Shown here piece after piece: positions 17,415 to 29,317 of a DNA stretch of 64,000 nt. The translations under genes were made by a program, and so were the position numbers. Each line of letters opens with the position of its first letter. The first letter of the stretch is position 1. Source of the stretch: JACDHG01 sp963815295 (lineage in GTDB: Bacteria > Actinomycetota > Actinomycetes > Propionibacteriales > Nocardioidaceae); NCBI GenBank assembly GCA_963815295.1, contig CAWFFZ010000008.1, positions 1,302,001 through 1,366,000 of the forward strand, given 5' to 3'. Under the pieces are notes generated by a model. The model worked only from the letters and a program-made list of their open reading frames with translations, had not been told where the DNA came from and made no database searches.

Positions 17415-17891
17415 GTGCGAGAGGTAGATGTCGTGGGAGTCCGGGTTGAGATGCCCTCCAACCAGCCGATCGTCCTGCTCCGAGAGGCCGACGGTGAGCG
17501 TTACCTGCCGATCTGGATCGGCGCAGTCGAGGCGACTGCGATTGCGTTCGCGCAGCAGGGTGTCGTCCCGCCACGGCCGTTGACGCACGACCTGATCAAG
17601 GATCTGCTGATCGCGACCGGTCATGAGCTGAGCGAGGTGCAGATCACTGAGGTCAAGGACGGCATCTTCTACGCGAGCCTCGTGCTCGGTGACGGAGTCT
17701 CCGTCAGCGCCCGGCCGTCGGATTCGATCGCACTGGCCCTGCGCACGGGGAGTCGGATCGTCTGCAGCGACGACGTGCTCGACGAGGCTGGCCTGCTGGT
17801 ACCCGACGAGCAGGAGGAGGAAGTTGAGAAGTTCCGCGAGTTCCTCGACCAGATCAACCCCGAGGACTTCGAGCCGCAACAGGGCCTGTAG
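17415..17891 (+). CDS. DUF151 bifunctional nuclease-family protein
   Basis: A 158-residue protein. The typical start VREVDVVGVRVEMPSNQPIV and the core LPIWIGAVEATAIAFAQQG, PRPLTHDLIKDLL, and SARPSDSIALALRTG define the DUF151 family, with the conserved Ser-Asp-Ala/Ser pattern of plant and bacterial bifunctional nucleases. A UVR-like acidic tail (EQEEEVEKFREFLDQINPEDF) ends it. It is Rv1829-like by position. The nuclease activity is a family inference; its job beside GarA and the MerR proteins is not known. Confidence 0.88.
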   Translation: MREVDVVGVRVEMPSNQPIVLLREADGERYLPIWIGAVEATAIAFAQQGVVPPRPLTHDLIKDLLIATGHELSEVQITEVKDGIFYASLVLGDGVSVSARPSDSIALALRTGSRIVCSDDVLDEAGLLVPDEQEEEVEKFREFLDQINPEDFEPQQGL

Positions 17892-17906
17892 TCGATTTGC
17901 AGGCGT

Positions 17907-17939
17907 AAAGTCTCACCCTAAATCTCTAGTTTAGACTTT
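17907..17939. promoter_or_regulatory. nested inverted repeat upstream of the second MerR gene
   Basis: AAAGTCT (17907-17913) pairs with AGACTTT (17933-17939), and CTAAA (17918-17922) with TTTAG (17930-17934) inside it. The AT-rich block stands out in the GC-rich intergenic region between the DUF151 gene and the second MerR gene. MerR regulators bind such dyads between promoter boxes, so it is a candidate operator for one of the two flanking MerR proteins. A weak terminator for the upstream operon is the alternative. Confidence 0.45.
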
Positions 17940-18085
17940 GGACACGCCGGTCGGGAATGCCCAAGGTCGTTGACCGCGCTCACCACGTGGCCTTACCGTC
18001 GAGAGACGAGATACCCACCTGTAACTTCAACGCTGTGTCTTACTGACGCGACGACCGGGTGGGGCGAAGACCAACGGAGGTCGCA

Positions 18086-18691
<606 letters not shown>

Positions 18692-18717
18692 CGCCAGCCC
18701 AACCTCGGCCGCGCTGG

Positions 18718-18723
18718 TAGTGT
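18718..18723 (+). promoter_or_regulatory. candidate -10 box of the riboswitch-gcvP transcript
   Basis: TAGTGT fits the TANNNT pattern seen before many genes here and lies about 20 nt before the glycine aptamer. No clear -35 box is seen. Confidence 0.3.
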
Positions 18724-18740
18724 TGCCAGCGCCATCACAG

Positions 18741-18857
18741 CCGCGTGGGAGAGCTCGACGTACCTAGCTCAGGACGCCGACGCCGAAGGGGCAACTTCTC
18801 CCGGAACCTCTCAGGCCACAGGACCGCGCGGACGTCGGGCACTCTGAAGTGAACGCC
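18741..18857 (+). promoter_or_regulatory. glycine riboswitch (single gcvT-type aptamer)
   Basis: The conserved aptamer blocks appear in order: GGGAGAGCTC, GCCGAAGGGGCAA, CTCTCAGGCCACAGGACCG, then GCACTCTGAAG. Flanking GCGT (18743-18746) and ACGC (18853-18856) can close P1. Only one aptamer is seen, not the tandem pair common elsewhere. It lies directly upstream of gcvP, whose product consumes glycine, so glycine binding should switch gcvP on. The downstream hairpin that hides the ribosome site is listed separately. Confidence 0.92.
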
Positions 18858-18867
18858 ACGACAGAGG

Positions 18868-18903
18868 GGAGGCGCCACCGGGCGATCGGTGGAAGGAGCC
18901 TCC
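18868..18903 (+). promoter_or_regulatory. gcvP: expression-platform hairpin covering the gcvP ribosome-binding site
   Basis: GGAGGC (18868-18873) pairs with GCCTCC (18898-18903), and CCACC (18875-18879) with GGTGG (18888-18892). AAGGAG (18893-18898), the ribosome site of gcvP, lies in this structure next to the start GTG 18904. This fits translational control: glycine binding would free the site. Confidence 0.6.
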
Positions 18904-21783
<2,880 letters not shown>

Positions 21784-21864
21784 GCACGCACGCACTTCGA
21801 GCCACGAGGACGGTTGTCGATAATCCTTGGACTGTCCTCTTGTGCATCGCCGATGATGGCGGCC

Positions 21865-22446
21865 ATGGCCACGACCCGACGAGCCGACATGTTCACCGCC
21901 GACGGCAAGCCCTCAGACGACGACCCGCGTGAGAACGGACCAACGTTGGGTGACGAGCGCACGACACTGATCGAGAACATGCGCTTTGCCCGCCTCACCT
22001 TGGAGATGAAATGCGAAGGTCTTGATGCGGAGCAGATGGCGCGGCGTTCCGTCGAGCCGTCGACGATGTCGCTGCTGGGTTTAGTGCGACACCTGGCCGA
22101 GGTCGAGCGTGCGACGTGGCGGGAGCTGATGGCGGGGCAGGACGTGCCGCGGCTGTTCACCTCCGACACCGAACGAGACGGTGATTTCGATGGCGCTGTT
22201 GCCGACCCTCGCGTAGTTGCGGAGGCATGGGAGGCGTGGCGAGCGGAGGTGGAATTCGCCGAGCGATTCGTCGCCGAGGCGCCCAGTCTCGACATCACCG
22301 GTGAGGATCCGTTGAACAAGCACGGCAGCGGTGGCGGGCAGATGTCGTTGCGCGAGGCCATGGTGGGGACGATCTGGGAGTACGCCCGACACTGCGGTCA
22401 TGCCGACCTGTTGCGCGAGCGGATCGACGGACGCATCGGCCAGTAG
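21865..22446 (+). CDS. DinB-family / DUF664 protein (possible mycothiol-dependent enzyme)
   Basis: About 193 residues of four-helix-bundle type. It has GDERTTLIENMRFARLTLEMKCEGL, then LLGLVRHLAEVERATWRELM with the first conserved His, and IWEYARHCGHADLLRERIDG with the C-terminal HxxHxD-like metal residues. Actinobacterial members often use mycothiol or another thiol in metal-dependent transfers; the reaction here is unknown. The start is uncertain among ATGs at 21853, 21856 and 21865 because no good ribosome site is seen. It is convergent with tldE. Confidence 0.8.
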   Translation: MATTRRADMFTADGKPSDDDPRENGPTLGDERTTLIENMRFARLTLEMKCEGLDAEQMARRSVEPSTMSLLGLVRHLAEVERATWRELMAGQDVPRLFTSDTERDGDFDGAVADPRVVAEAWEAWRAEVEFAERFVAEAPSLDITGEDPLNKHGSGGGQMSLREAMVGTIWEYARHCGHADLLRERIDGRIGQ

Positions 22447-22462
22447 TCCGGCTCGGCTCGGC

Positions 22463-23845
22463 TCAGCTGGCTTGGCTCACGCTCGACATGTTGAAGTCGG
22501 GGATCCGCAGAGCAGGCGTCGACGTACGCGGAAAGTAGTCGCCCCACTCTCTCGAGAAGGACCGCTGCGTCTCGCCAGACTGCGTGAACCGGCCCAGCAG
22601 GTCGATCGGGCTCTCGTTGAACCGGTAGTTGTTCACCGCGCCGACGACCTCACCACCTTCGACGAGGTAGACGCCGTCGCGGGTCAGCCCGGTGAGCAGG
22701 AGGGTTTGCGGCTCGACCTCACGGATGTACCACAGGCAGGTGACCAGCAACGCGCGGTCAGACGACGCGACGAGGTCGTCGACGCCGCCTGCGCCACCGT
22801 CGACGGCCAAGGTGAGGTTGTCGATGCCAGGCGTCGTGGGAAGTCCCGTGAGCGCGGCGGTGTGGCGGCTGGTTTGCAGGGCGCGGAGGTGGCCGTCGCG
22901 AATCCAGTCGGTGGCCTTCAAGGGGAGGCCGTTGTCGAACACGCTGGCCGCTGAGCTCGACGACGTTGCGACTTCAAACGGCGCCGCCGCGAGACCTGGG
23001 GCGCGCGGGTCGGAGCGCAAAGTGACCGCAGGGTTGGCGATCGCCTCACCAAGGCGAGTGCCGCCGGCGGGGTTGCTGAACACGGTCTGACCCTCGTGGG
23101 CGTCGCGGCCGCTGGCGATGAAGTAGGCGTAGATCATCAGATCGGCCACCGCGGTTGGCGACAGCAAAGTTTCGTAGCGACCAGCCGGAAGCTCGACGGA
23201 CCGCTTTGCCCAACCGAGCCTGCGCGCCAGCTCGGCGTCGAGAGCGGCGACGTCGACCTCGTCGAGGTTCTCGACGGCTTGGCCGACCCAGGCTGAAGAC
23301 GACAGGTCGGTGGGTTTGCCGGTGATACCGACGTGGCCGGTTGGCTGTTCGTGACGCAGCCGCAGCCCGGCCGAGGTGCCGAGGTATGTCGTCGTGACGT
23401 CATGCTCGACATAGCCATAGAGCAGGTGGTCGTCCGACTTCGCGCGTGCGAACGCTTCGCCCAGCGAGGATCCGAAGGACTCGAGCACTTCAAGGCTGGT
23501 CTGGCCCGGAGACTGCGACCAGTCGTCGGCCTCGGCGCCGTCGACGAGCGGCGCTGCGTCCTCGGCAGGGCCAGCGGACCTGGCAGCCTCGTCGGCTTGT
23601 TTGGCGAGTGCCTCGACCTGGTTGCGCGTCGTCGTCGAACGAGTAAGCACGCCTACCGCCTGACCCTCGTGGCCGTCCACGACCGAGATCACCGTGCACC
23701 GTGACGCCGCCATCACGCCGTTGGTCGTCAGCGTGTTGACCGCCCAGCGGAGGTTGGCCGTCGACGACTGCTGTAGCACAACGATGCAGTGGTCGGCCGT
23801 CGACGCTGCCAGTGCGTAGTCGACGAGGCTTTGTGCCGTCGTCAT
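22463..23845 (-). CDS. tldE: TldE/PmbA-family metalloprotease subunit
   Basis: A 460-residue partner of TldD, starting at ATG 23845, one base after the tldD stop. The longer in-frame extension is antisense to tldD and reads as low complexity, so it is dropped. It shows the PmbA/TldD fold (SVVDGHEGQAVGVLTRSTTTRNQVEALAKQADEAA; SNPAGGTRLGEAIANPAVTLR) but lacks the HExxxH zinc motif, as expected for the E subunit. The TldD-TldE heterodimer degrades unfolded peptides and matures some RiPPs. No RiPP precursor is seen nearby. Confidence 0.9.
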   Translation of the reverse strand: MTTAQSLVDYALAASTADHCIVVLQQSSTANLRWAVNTLTTNGVMAASRCTVISVVDGHEGQAVGVLTRSTTTRNQVEALAKQADEAARSAGPAEDAAPLVDGAEADDWSQSPGQTSLEVLESFGSSLGEAFARAKSDDHLLYGYVEHDVTTTYLGTSAGLRLRHEQPTGHVGITGKPTDLSSSAWVGQAVENLDEVDVAALDAELARRLGWAKRSVELPAGRYETLLSPTAVADLMIYAYFIASGRDAHEGQTVFSNPAGGTRLGEAIANPAVTLRSDPRAPGLAAAPFEVATSSSSAASVFDNGLPLKATDWIRDGHLRALQTSRHTAALTGLPTTPGIDNLTLAVDGGAGGVDDLVASSDRALLVTCLWYIREVEPQTLLLTGLTRDGVYLVEGGEVVGAVNNYRFNESPIDLLGRFTQSGETQRSFSREWGDYFPRTSTPALRIPDFNMSSVSQAS

Positions 23846-23846
23846 C

Positions 23847-25355
23847 TCAGCGGCCTCCTTCGTCGTTGGTGTTGAGGATCGTGATGTCACGGAAGAGCGC
23901 GGCCGGGCATCCGTGGCTGACCGCTGCGACCTGGCCGGGCTGGGCTTTCCCGCAGTTGAACGCACCTTCCAGCCTCCACGTGTCCACTCCACCGACGGCC
24001 TCCATCGAGCCCCAGAAGTCGGTGGTGGTGCCCTGGTAGGCGACGTCACGCACCTGACCCTGGAGCTCGCCGTTGCGGATCTCGTAGAAGCGCTGGCCGG
24101 TGAACTGGAAGTTGTAGCGCTGCATGTCGATGCTCCACGACTTGTCCCCGACGACATACAGGCCGCGCTCAACCTGACCGATGAGATCGGCTGCCGACAC
24201 GGGATCTGGGCTTGGTTTGATCGAGACGTTCGCCATCCGCTGGATCGGGATGTGGCCGGGGGAGTCGGCATGCGCGCAGCCGGTCGAGCGGCCCCAGCCC
24301 ATCAGCTTCGCCATCCGGCGGTCTGTCTGGTAGCCGACTAGGGTGCCGTTCTTGACGAGGTCCCATTCCTGGGTGGCGACGCCGTCGTCGTCATACCCGA
24401 TCGTCGCGAGACCGTGGTCCACGGTGCGGTCGCCGGTGACGTTGAGATGGCGGGAGCCGTACTTCAGGCTGCCGAGGCCGTCGATAGTCGCGAACGACGT
24501 ACCGGCGTAGTTCGCTTCGTAGCCGAGCACGCGGTCGAGCTCGGTCGCGTGCCCGATGCTCTCGTGGATGGTGAGCCACAGGTTCGACGGATCGATGACG
24601 AGGTCGTAGCGTCCGGCGTCGACCTGAGGAGCAGTGAGCTTCTCCGCGAGCCGGTCAGGAAGTTGGGCGAGCTCATCGGCCCAGTTGTAGGTGTCGCCGG
24701 TGAGGTACTCCCAGCCACGCCCGACCGGGGGAGCGGTGGTGCGCATCGAGTCGAAGATGCCGCGCTCCTCGTCGACGCCGTAAACCTCGACATTCGGGTC
24801 GATACGCACTCGCTGCTGGGTGGTCGTGGTGCCGTGGATGTCGGCGTAGAACTTGTTCTCGTGCACCTGGTTGACGACGGCGGCCACGTGGCTCACTTGT
24901 GAGTGCGCCATCAGCTCGCGGCTCCACTGCTCCAGCAGCGCAACCCGGTCTGCCAGCGGCACGGAGAACGGGTCGACGTCGTAGCTGGACACCCAGGTCA
25001 CATTTTCGTGAACCGGCTCGTCAGCCAGCTCGATGCGCTCCGGGGCGACCGGCTTCGCGGCCCGGGCGATCGCGATTGCCTGCTCGGTCACTCTGATGAC
25101 CGAGTCGGTGGTCAACCCCACGCCGGCGGCAAAACCCCACACGCCATCGACGACCACACGAACGCAGAACCCGAGCTCGTCTTCGACCGATGCGTCCACG
25201 AGGCCGGCGTCCTTGAGGTTGAGCCGCTGCGTGCGTAGCCGCTCCATCCGGAAGTCGGCGTGCTCGGCGTGGAAGTCGCGAGCGCGCTGCAGTGCTGTCT
25301 GGGCAAGCTTGGCGAGGGGAAGGTCCTCGAACTCAGGATCGATCGCGTGCGACAT
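23847..25355 (-). CDS. tldD: TldD-family zinc metalloprotease
   Basis: A 502-residue catalytic subunit. The zinc-binding HESIGHATELDR (about residues 264-275) carries the HExxxH motif, and GCAHADSPGHIPIQRMANVSIKP follows in the order known for TldD. The C-terminus ends with GCPAALFRDITILNT. Its ATG lies 7 nt after a TAGGCT box, suggesting leaderless transcription. tldE follows in the same operon with 1-nt spacing. Confidence 0.94.
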   Translation of the reverse strand: MSHAIDPEFEDLPLAKLAQTALQRARDFHAEHADFRMERLRTQRLNLKDAGLVDASVEDELGFCVRVVVDGVWGFAAGVGLTTDSVIRVTEQAIAIARAAKPVAPERIELADEPVHENVTWVSSYDVDPFSVPLADRVALLEQWSRELMAHSQVSHVAAVVNQVHENKFYADIHGTTTTQQRVRIDPNVEVYGVDEERGIFDSMRTTAPPVGRGWEYLTGDTYNWADELAQLPDRLAEKLTAPQVDAGRYDLVIDPSNLWLTIHESIGHATELDRVLGYEANYAGTSFATIDGLGSLKYGSRHLNVTGDRTVDHGLATIGYDDDGVATQEWDLVKNGTLVGYQTDRRMAKLMGWGRSTGCAHADSPGHIPIQRMANVSIKPSPDPVSAADLIGQVERGLYVVGDKSWSIDMQRYNFQFTGQRFYEIRNGELQGQVRDVAYQGTTTDFWGSMEAVGGVDTWRLEGAFNCGKAQPGQVAAVSHGCPAALFRDITILNTNDEGGR

Positions 25356-25362
25356 GGGCGGC

Positions 25363-25368
25363 AGCCTA
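25363..25368 (-). promoter_or_regulatory. tldD: -10 box, leaderless tldD
   Basis: TAGGCT on the minus strand is 7 nt from ATG 25355. It is one of the repeated TANNNT-to-start arrangements in this window. Confidence 0.5.
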
Positions 25369-25402
25369 GCCAGCGCAGATGACGAGACGCCTCAGGGGCG
25401 GC

Positions 25403-25645
25403 TCAGGAGGCGAGGTTGCCGAAGAATGCTTCGGGGTGCACGTCGGTGGGACGGTGCGGCGCGATCACAACTCCGTTGGGGAGCAGCTCGCCAGTGTCGT
25501 CAAAGAGGAGCACTCCATTGCACAGGAGGCTCCACCCCTGTTCGGGGTGCGTCACCACGGTATGGGCGGCCTCGCGGTCGGAGGCCTCCGCGGCCGGGCA
25601 TGCCGGTTCGTGGGAGCAGGTGATCTCGATGACTGACTTTCTCAC
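25403..25645 (-). CDS. DUF5999 small protein
   Basis: An 80-residue protein, a conserved actinobacterial family with the fixed pattern CSHEPACP, DREAAHTVVTHPEQGWSLLCNGVLLFDDTGELLPNG, and APHRP. Three cysteines (ITCSHEPACP and SLLCNG) could bind a metal. The function is unknown. It stands alone between tldD and fdhD, and the GTG start is the only suitable one. Confidence 0.85.
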   Translation of the reverse strand: MRKSVIEITCSHEPACPAAEASDREAAHTVVTHPEQGWSLLCNGVLLFDDTGELLPNGVVIAPHRPTDVHPEAFFGNLAS

Positions 25646-25726
25646 CCCTTTAGTGTGCCCCGCTGGCGCCGAAAATCACCGGCTATTCACACCCTGAAGC
25701 GTGGTCTTTATCGGTTTGAGACAGGG

Positions 25727-26620
25727 CTACGGGAAGAATTTGTCCGTTTGACCGATGCTTCCCATTGCCCGTTCGGTGAGTCCGAGCCGCTCGGAATGCG
25801 TGTAGACGACGGTCCGAGACCCCCTCGTGAAGCCACAGACCGTGACGCCTGCTCGGTCGGCGAGGTCGAGCGCGAGGCTCGACGGACCTCCCACGCCGAC
25901 GACGGTGCTGATCCGCCCCGCGACCGCTTTGCTGATGATGTCGAAGCCGATCCGGCCGCTCACGCAGAGGATGACGTCAGAGCCGTAGGAGACCGTGCCA
26001 AGGGTGCGGGCGCCCAGCACTTTGTCGACGGCGTTGTGCCGTCCGATGTCTTCACGGACGACGACGAGCTCTCCATCAGATGCGAAGACACCCGCGGCGT
26101 GGATCGAACCCGTCGTCTCGAAGAGGGGCTGGTGAGAGCGCAACACGTCCGGCAGGTCATGCAGGACCGGCCACGGGACGGTGGCCTGCAGGGGGAGGGG
26201 CTCGTCATCGGGCGTGAAGACATCGTCGAGGCTCTCAGCACCACAGACCCCGCACGCGGAAGACATCACGGTCGACCGGTTGCCCGGATGACGTCGCGGA
26301 GTCGCGTCGAGCGTCACCGTCACGACGTTGTACCGCTGCTCAGTGGTGAGGGCGCGGTCGACGCAATAGGCGATGGTGTGCGGCCGCTGGTCTAGTCCGA
26401 GCACACCTTCGGACAGCAGGAAGCCCGCCGCCAGCTCGAAGTCGGCGCCGGGAGTTCTCATCGTGACGGCGGTCCGCGTCGCGGGGTGCCCCGGCCACGC
26501 CAGCCGAATCTCCATCGGCTCCTCGGTCACGACCGAGTCGGGTCGGCGTCGTACGTCGTCGCGGAGGATCTCGTCAACCGCCCTACGCGTCACAGGCCCT
26601 GGCCGCTTCTTGCCGCTCAC
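25727..26620 (-). CDS. fdhD: formate dehydrogenase sulfurtransferase FdhD
   Basis: A 297-residue protein needed to load sulfur onto the molybdenum-bis-MGD cofactor of formate dehydrogenases. The catalytic cysteine pair is in SSACGVCGAESLDDV. Other marks are EEPMEIRLAWPG, DFELAAGFLLSEGVL, REDIGRHNAVDKVLGA and SGRIGFDIISKAVAGRI. GTG 26620 lies 6 nt after a TAACCT box. No formate dehydrogenase gene is in the window, so its client is elsewhere. Confidence 0.94.
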   Translation of the reverse strand: MSGKKRPGPVTRRAVDEILRDDVRRRPDSVVTEEPMEIRLAWPGHPATRTAVTMRTPGADFELAAGFLLSEGVLGLDQRPHTIAYCVDRALTTEQRYNVVTVTLDATPRRHPGNRSTVMSSACGVCGAESLDDVFTPDDEPLPLQATVPWPVLHDLPDVLRSHQPLFETTGSIHAAGVFASDGELVVVREDIGRHNAVDKVLGARTLGTVSYGSDVILCVSGRIGFDIISKAVAGRISTVVGVGGPSSLALDLADRAGVTVCGFTRGSRTVVYTHSERLGLTERAMGSIGQTDKFFP

Positions 26621-26626
26621 CTGCTC

Positions 26627-26632
26627 AGGTTA
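26627..26632 (-). promoter_or_regulatory. fdhD: -10 box, leaderless fdhD
   Basis: TAACCT on the minus strand, 6 nt before GTG 26620. Confidence 0.5.
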
Positions 26633-26672
26633 GTCGGGAACGAGCGCCACAGTGAGGCAGCAGGCCGGAGGC

Positions 26673-29147
26673 TCAACGGCTGAAGCGGGCGCGGCTTTCG
26701 ACCACCCGGCGCAGGTCGTCTGTCTCGTCACTGATCGAGCGACGTAGGCCCGTGTCGAGACTGTCATCGGACAAACAGGCGTCGGCGAGGGAGATCATCG
26801 AGGAGTCGACGGCGAAGCGGGGGTAGCCGAGCGCCGCGGTCTGTTCGACGATCCAACCCGTCCGGATACCGGCGGTCTTCGGCACTTCGTCGAAGTAGCG
26901 CGCGACGAAGGGTGCCGTGAGGGCGACCTGGTCGGGGCGGAAGAAGCTCTGGGCCAGCGCGTAGAGCTCGTAGTTGCTGAGATCGGTGTCTGCGACAATC
27001 GCCGTCCAGACGGCCTCCTTGGTTTCCTGGTGGGGGAGTGCGGCTCGACATTGGAGGGCGTGCAGGGCGCCTTGTGACGAAGGATCGCGCTGCGCCTCGG
27101 CCGAGATCTCGTCCTGACCGAACACCCCCTGCGCGCACAACGCCTTCGTGAGACGCCACCGGAAGTTCTCGTCGGCCAAGAAGCCGTCGGGAGTGGACTC
27201 CCCGGAAAGCCAGCCACGCAGGAGCTCCGGATCGTCGGTGAGCTCGATCAGAGACCGAACGGCGATCAGCTGCCGGTTGCTCCCAGGTGGTGCCTGGTCG
27301 ACGAGCGCCGCCGCCACGGCCGCCAGACGCCGACGGTCGCCACCTGCAGAGAAGTACCGCCCGACTTGGCCGATCGCTCCACTGAACGGCCCGCCGAGAA
27401 CGTGCTCGACCGTCAAGTCGGACTCCGTCGGGAGCACTTGCTCGATCGCCTGGAGGTACAGCTCAGGGTCGATCGTCGCGTCGAGCAAGCCCTCGCGCAG
27501 AGACCCCCACACGACTGCGCGCGCGATGGGGTCCTCGATCTGCGGCAGCAGCGTCGGGACACGTGACAGCGACGAGCTGTCGAGCCTGATCTTCGCCCAC
27601 GTCTCGTCGGCGGAGTCGGGCAGCAGTAGTCCGTCGGGGTCGATGCTGTCGAAGGGGACGGCCGCTGTCTCTTCGGTCAGCACCAGTTGCTTCGCCTGCC
27701 CGTGGCCTTGAGCGTCGTACGCCGTCACGGTGAAGGCGTGGGGCCGAGCCACCTCGACGGGGGAGCCGTTGATGCGGCGAACCACGGCACCACCGTCGTC
27801 GTCGACCTCGCAGGACAGCGTGTCGACCCCGGATGTACGAAGCCAGGCTTCGGCCCAGCCGCGCACGTCCTTGCCGCTTGCTTCTTCCCACGAGGTGAGT
27901 AGGTCCGACAGCGTGGCGTTGCCGAAGGCGTGTTTCTGGAGGTGGTTGATCACTCCGGCCAAGAAGGCTTTGTCGCCGAGGTAGGCGTTGAGCTGCCGCA
28001 AGGCGGCGGTGCCTTTGCTGTAGGAGATTCCGTCGAAGTCCGTGAGTGCCTGCTGTGCGTCCGCGGCACCGTTGCCGGCGATGGGGTGCGTCGACGAACG
28101 CTGGTCTGCGCGCATGCCCCACGCTTTGGTCTTGAAGGCGTACTCCTCCCACCCGTCGTCGAACCTCGTCGCGTCGTGGGTGACGCGGTAGCCCATGTAC
28201 TCGGCGAAGGACTCGTTGAGCCAGAGGTCGTCCCACCACTGCATCGTCACGAGGTCGCCGAACCATTGGTGCGCCATCTCGTGTGCGACGACGTTGGCAC
28301 GGGTCGCGCGGAAGGAGTCGGTCGCCTGGGCCTTGAACACCAGGTCGTCGGTGAACGTGACGCAGCCCGGATTCTCCATCGCGCCGGCGTTGAACTCGGG
28401 GACGAATGCCTGGTGGTAGTCGCCGAACGGGTAGCGGATGCCGAACAGCCGGTGGTACTCGTCGAAGCACTGTCCGGTGACCTCGAACAACTCGTCGGCG
28501 TCCTTGTCGAGGTGGGCAGCCAGCGACTGGCGACAGTGGAGGCCGAGCGTGATCCCGTCGTGCTCGCTGGCGATCGAGTGGTAAGGGCCCGCGACGAGGG
28601 TGGCGAAGTAAGTCGACAGGGGCAAGGTCTCGGCGAGCGTCCAGCGACCCGGTGCCGTCTGCTCGGCACGACCGTTGCCGAGGACGACCCAGTCGTCGGG
28701 CGCGATGACGCTCAAGCGGTACGGCGCCTTCAGGTCGGGCTGGTCGAAGCAGGCAAAGATGCGCGGCGCCCCCGGTAGGAAGGTCATCGCATAGACATAC
28801 GCCTGCTTGTCTTCAGGATCGACGGCACGATGGAGTCCTTCGCCGTCATGTGAGTACGACATCAGTGCCTCGACAGTCAGCACGTTGTCGTCCTCGAGGC
28901 CGGTCAAGATCAGTCGGCCGTCCACCACGTCGGCCGGGTCAAGCGCACGCGTGTTGAGACGCAGGGAGCGCACCTCGTGGGCATGTATGTCGACAAACGT
29001 GTCTTGCCTGTCAAGGCTCCGGAATGCGATCTCGCTGCGCGACGCGAAGTGCTCCGACCCGCGCGTGAGGTCGAGGTCGACGTCGTACGAGGTGACCTGG
29101 AGGGACTGGGCTCGGATGTGGGCCTCGCCCACGGTGAGGCTACGCAT
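26673..29147 (-). CDS. pepN: aminopeptidase N (M1 family)
   Basis: An 824-residue zinc aminopeptidase of the actinobacterial PepN type. The substrate-anchoring GAMEN is at about 254-258 (NAGAMENPGCVTF). The zinc motif is HEMAHQWFGD (289-298), with the third ligand in NESFAEY. The C-terminal ERAP1-like helical domain is present, so the protein is complete. ATG 29147 lies 7 nt after TAAAGT; the 40-residue in-frame extension is not convincing. It removes N-terminal residues from peptides in the cytoplasm. Confidence 0.95.
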   Translation of the reverse strand: MRSLTVGEAHIRAQSLQVTSYDVDLDLTRGSEHFASRSEIAFRSLDRQDTFVDIHAHEVRSLRLNTRALDPADVVDGRLILTGLEDDNVLTVEALMSYSHDGEGLHRAVDPEDKQAYVYAMTFLPGAPRIFACFDQPDLKAPYRLSVIAPDDWVVLGNGRAEQTAPGRWTLAETLPLSTYFATLVAGPYHSIASEHDGITLGLHCRQSLAAHLDKDADELFEVTGQCFDEYHRLFGIRYPFGDYHQAFVPEFNAGAMENPGCVTFTDDLVFKAQATDSFRATRANVVAHEMAHQWFGDLVTMQWWDDLWLNESFAEYMGYRVTHDATRFDDGWEEYAFKTKAWGMRADQRSSTHPIAGNGAADAQQALTDFDGISYSKGTAALRQLNAYLGDKAFLAGVINHLQKHAFGNATLSDLLTSWEEASGKDVRGWAEAWLRTSGVDTLSCEVDDDGGAVVRRINGSPVEVARPHAFTVTAYDAQGHGQAKQLVLTEETAAVPFDSIDPDGLLLPDSADETWAKIRLDSSSLSRVPTLLPQIEDPIARAVVWGSLREGLLDATIDPELYLQAIEQVLPTESDLTVEHVLGGPFSGAIGQVGRYFSAGGDRRRLAAVAAALVDQAPPGSNRQLIAVRSLIELTDDPELLRGWLSGESTPDGFLADENFRWRLTKALCAQGVFGQDEISAEAQRDPSSQGALHALQCRAALPHQETKEAVWTAIVADTDLSNYELYALAQSFFRPDQVALTAPFVARYFDEVPKTAGIRTGWIVEQTAALGYPRFAVDSSMISLADACLSDDSLDTGLRRSISDETDDLRRVVESRARFSR

Positions 29148-29154
29148 GACGACG

Positions 29155-29160
29155 ACTTTA
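29155..29160 (-). promoter_or_regulatory. pepN: -10 box, leaderless pepN
   Basis: TAAAGT on the minus strand, 7 nt before ATG 29147. Confidence 0.45.
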
Positions 29161-29304
29161 GTGGGCTGAGTGTCATGCGGCAGAGGGTGGCTTGTAGTCA
29201 AGTGGGGTTGAGGTTGCACACTGGGGGAGTGCGGCCGACGCCGCACCCGCATCCGACCCGGGGCCATGCGCTAAATCCGGTACCGGCATGTCGGTGGCAC
29301 GACC

Positions 29305-29310
29305 TAGGGT
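29305..29310 (+). promoter_or_regulatory. -10 box, leaderless DrrA-type ABC gene
   Basis: TAGGGT lies 7 nt before ATG 29318; no ribosome site separates them. Confidence 0.5.
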
Positions 29311-29317
29311 TGACTCC

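Noticed and set aside
18889..18903. GTG 18889 as gcvP start
   Set aside because: It lies within the hairpin upstream of the AAGGAG ribosome site. GTG 18904 has correct spacing.
22463..24271. TldE with a 142-residue N-terminal extension
   Set aside because: The extension overlaps tldD in another frame and is Ser/Arg/Pro-rich. ATG 23845 gives the normal length.
27463..28470. Separate 335-residue gene inside pepN
   Set aside because: It lies on the same strand as pepN in another frame, is rich in Arg, and has no domain, whereas pepN has intact GAMEN and HEMAH motifs.
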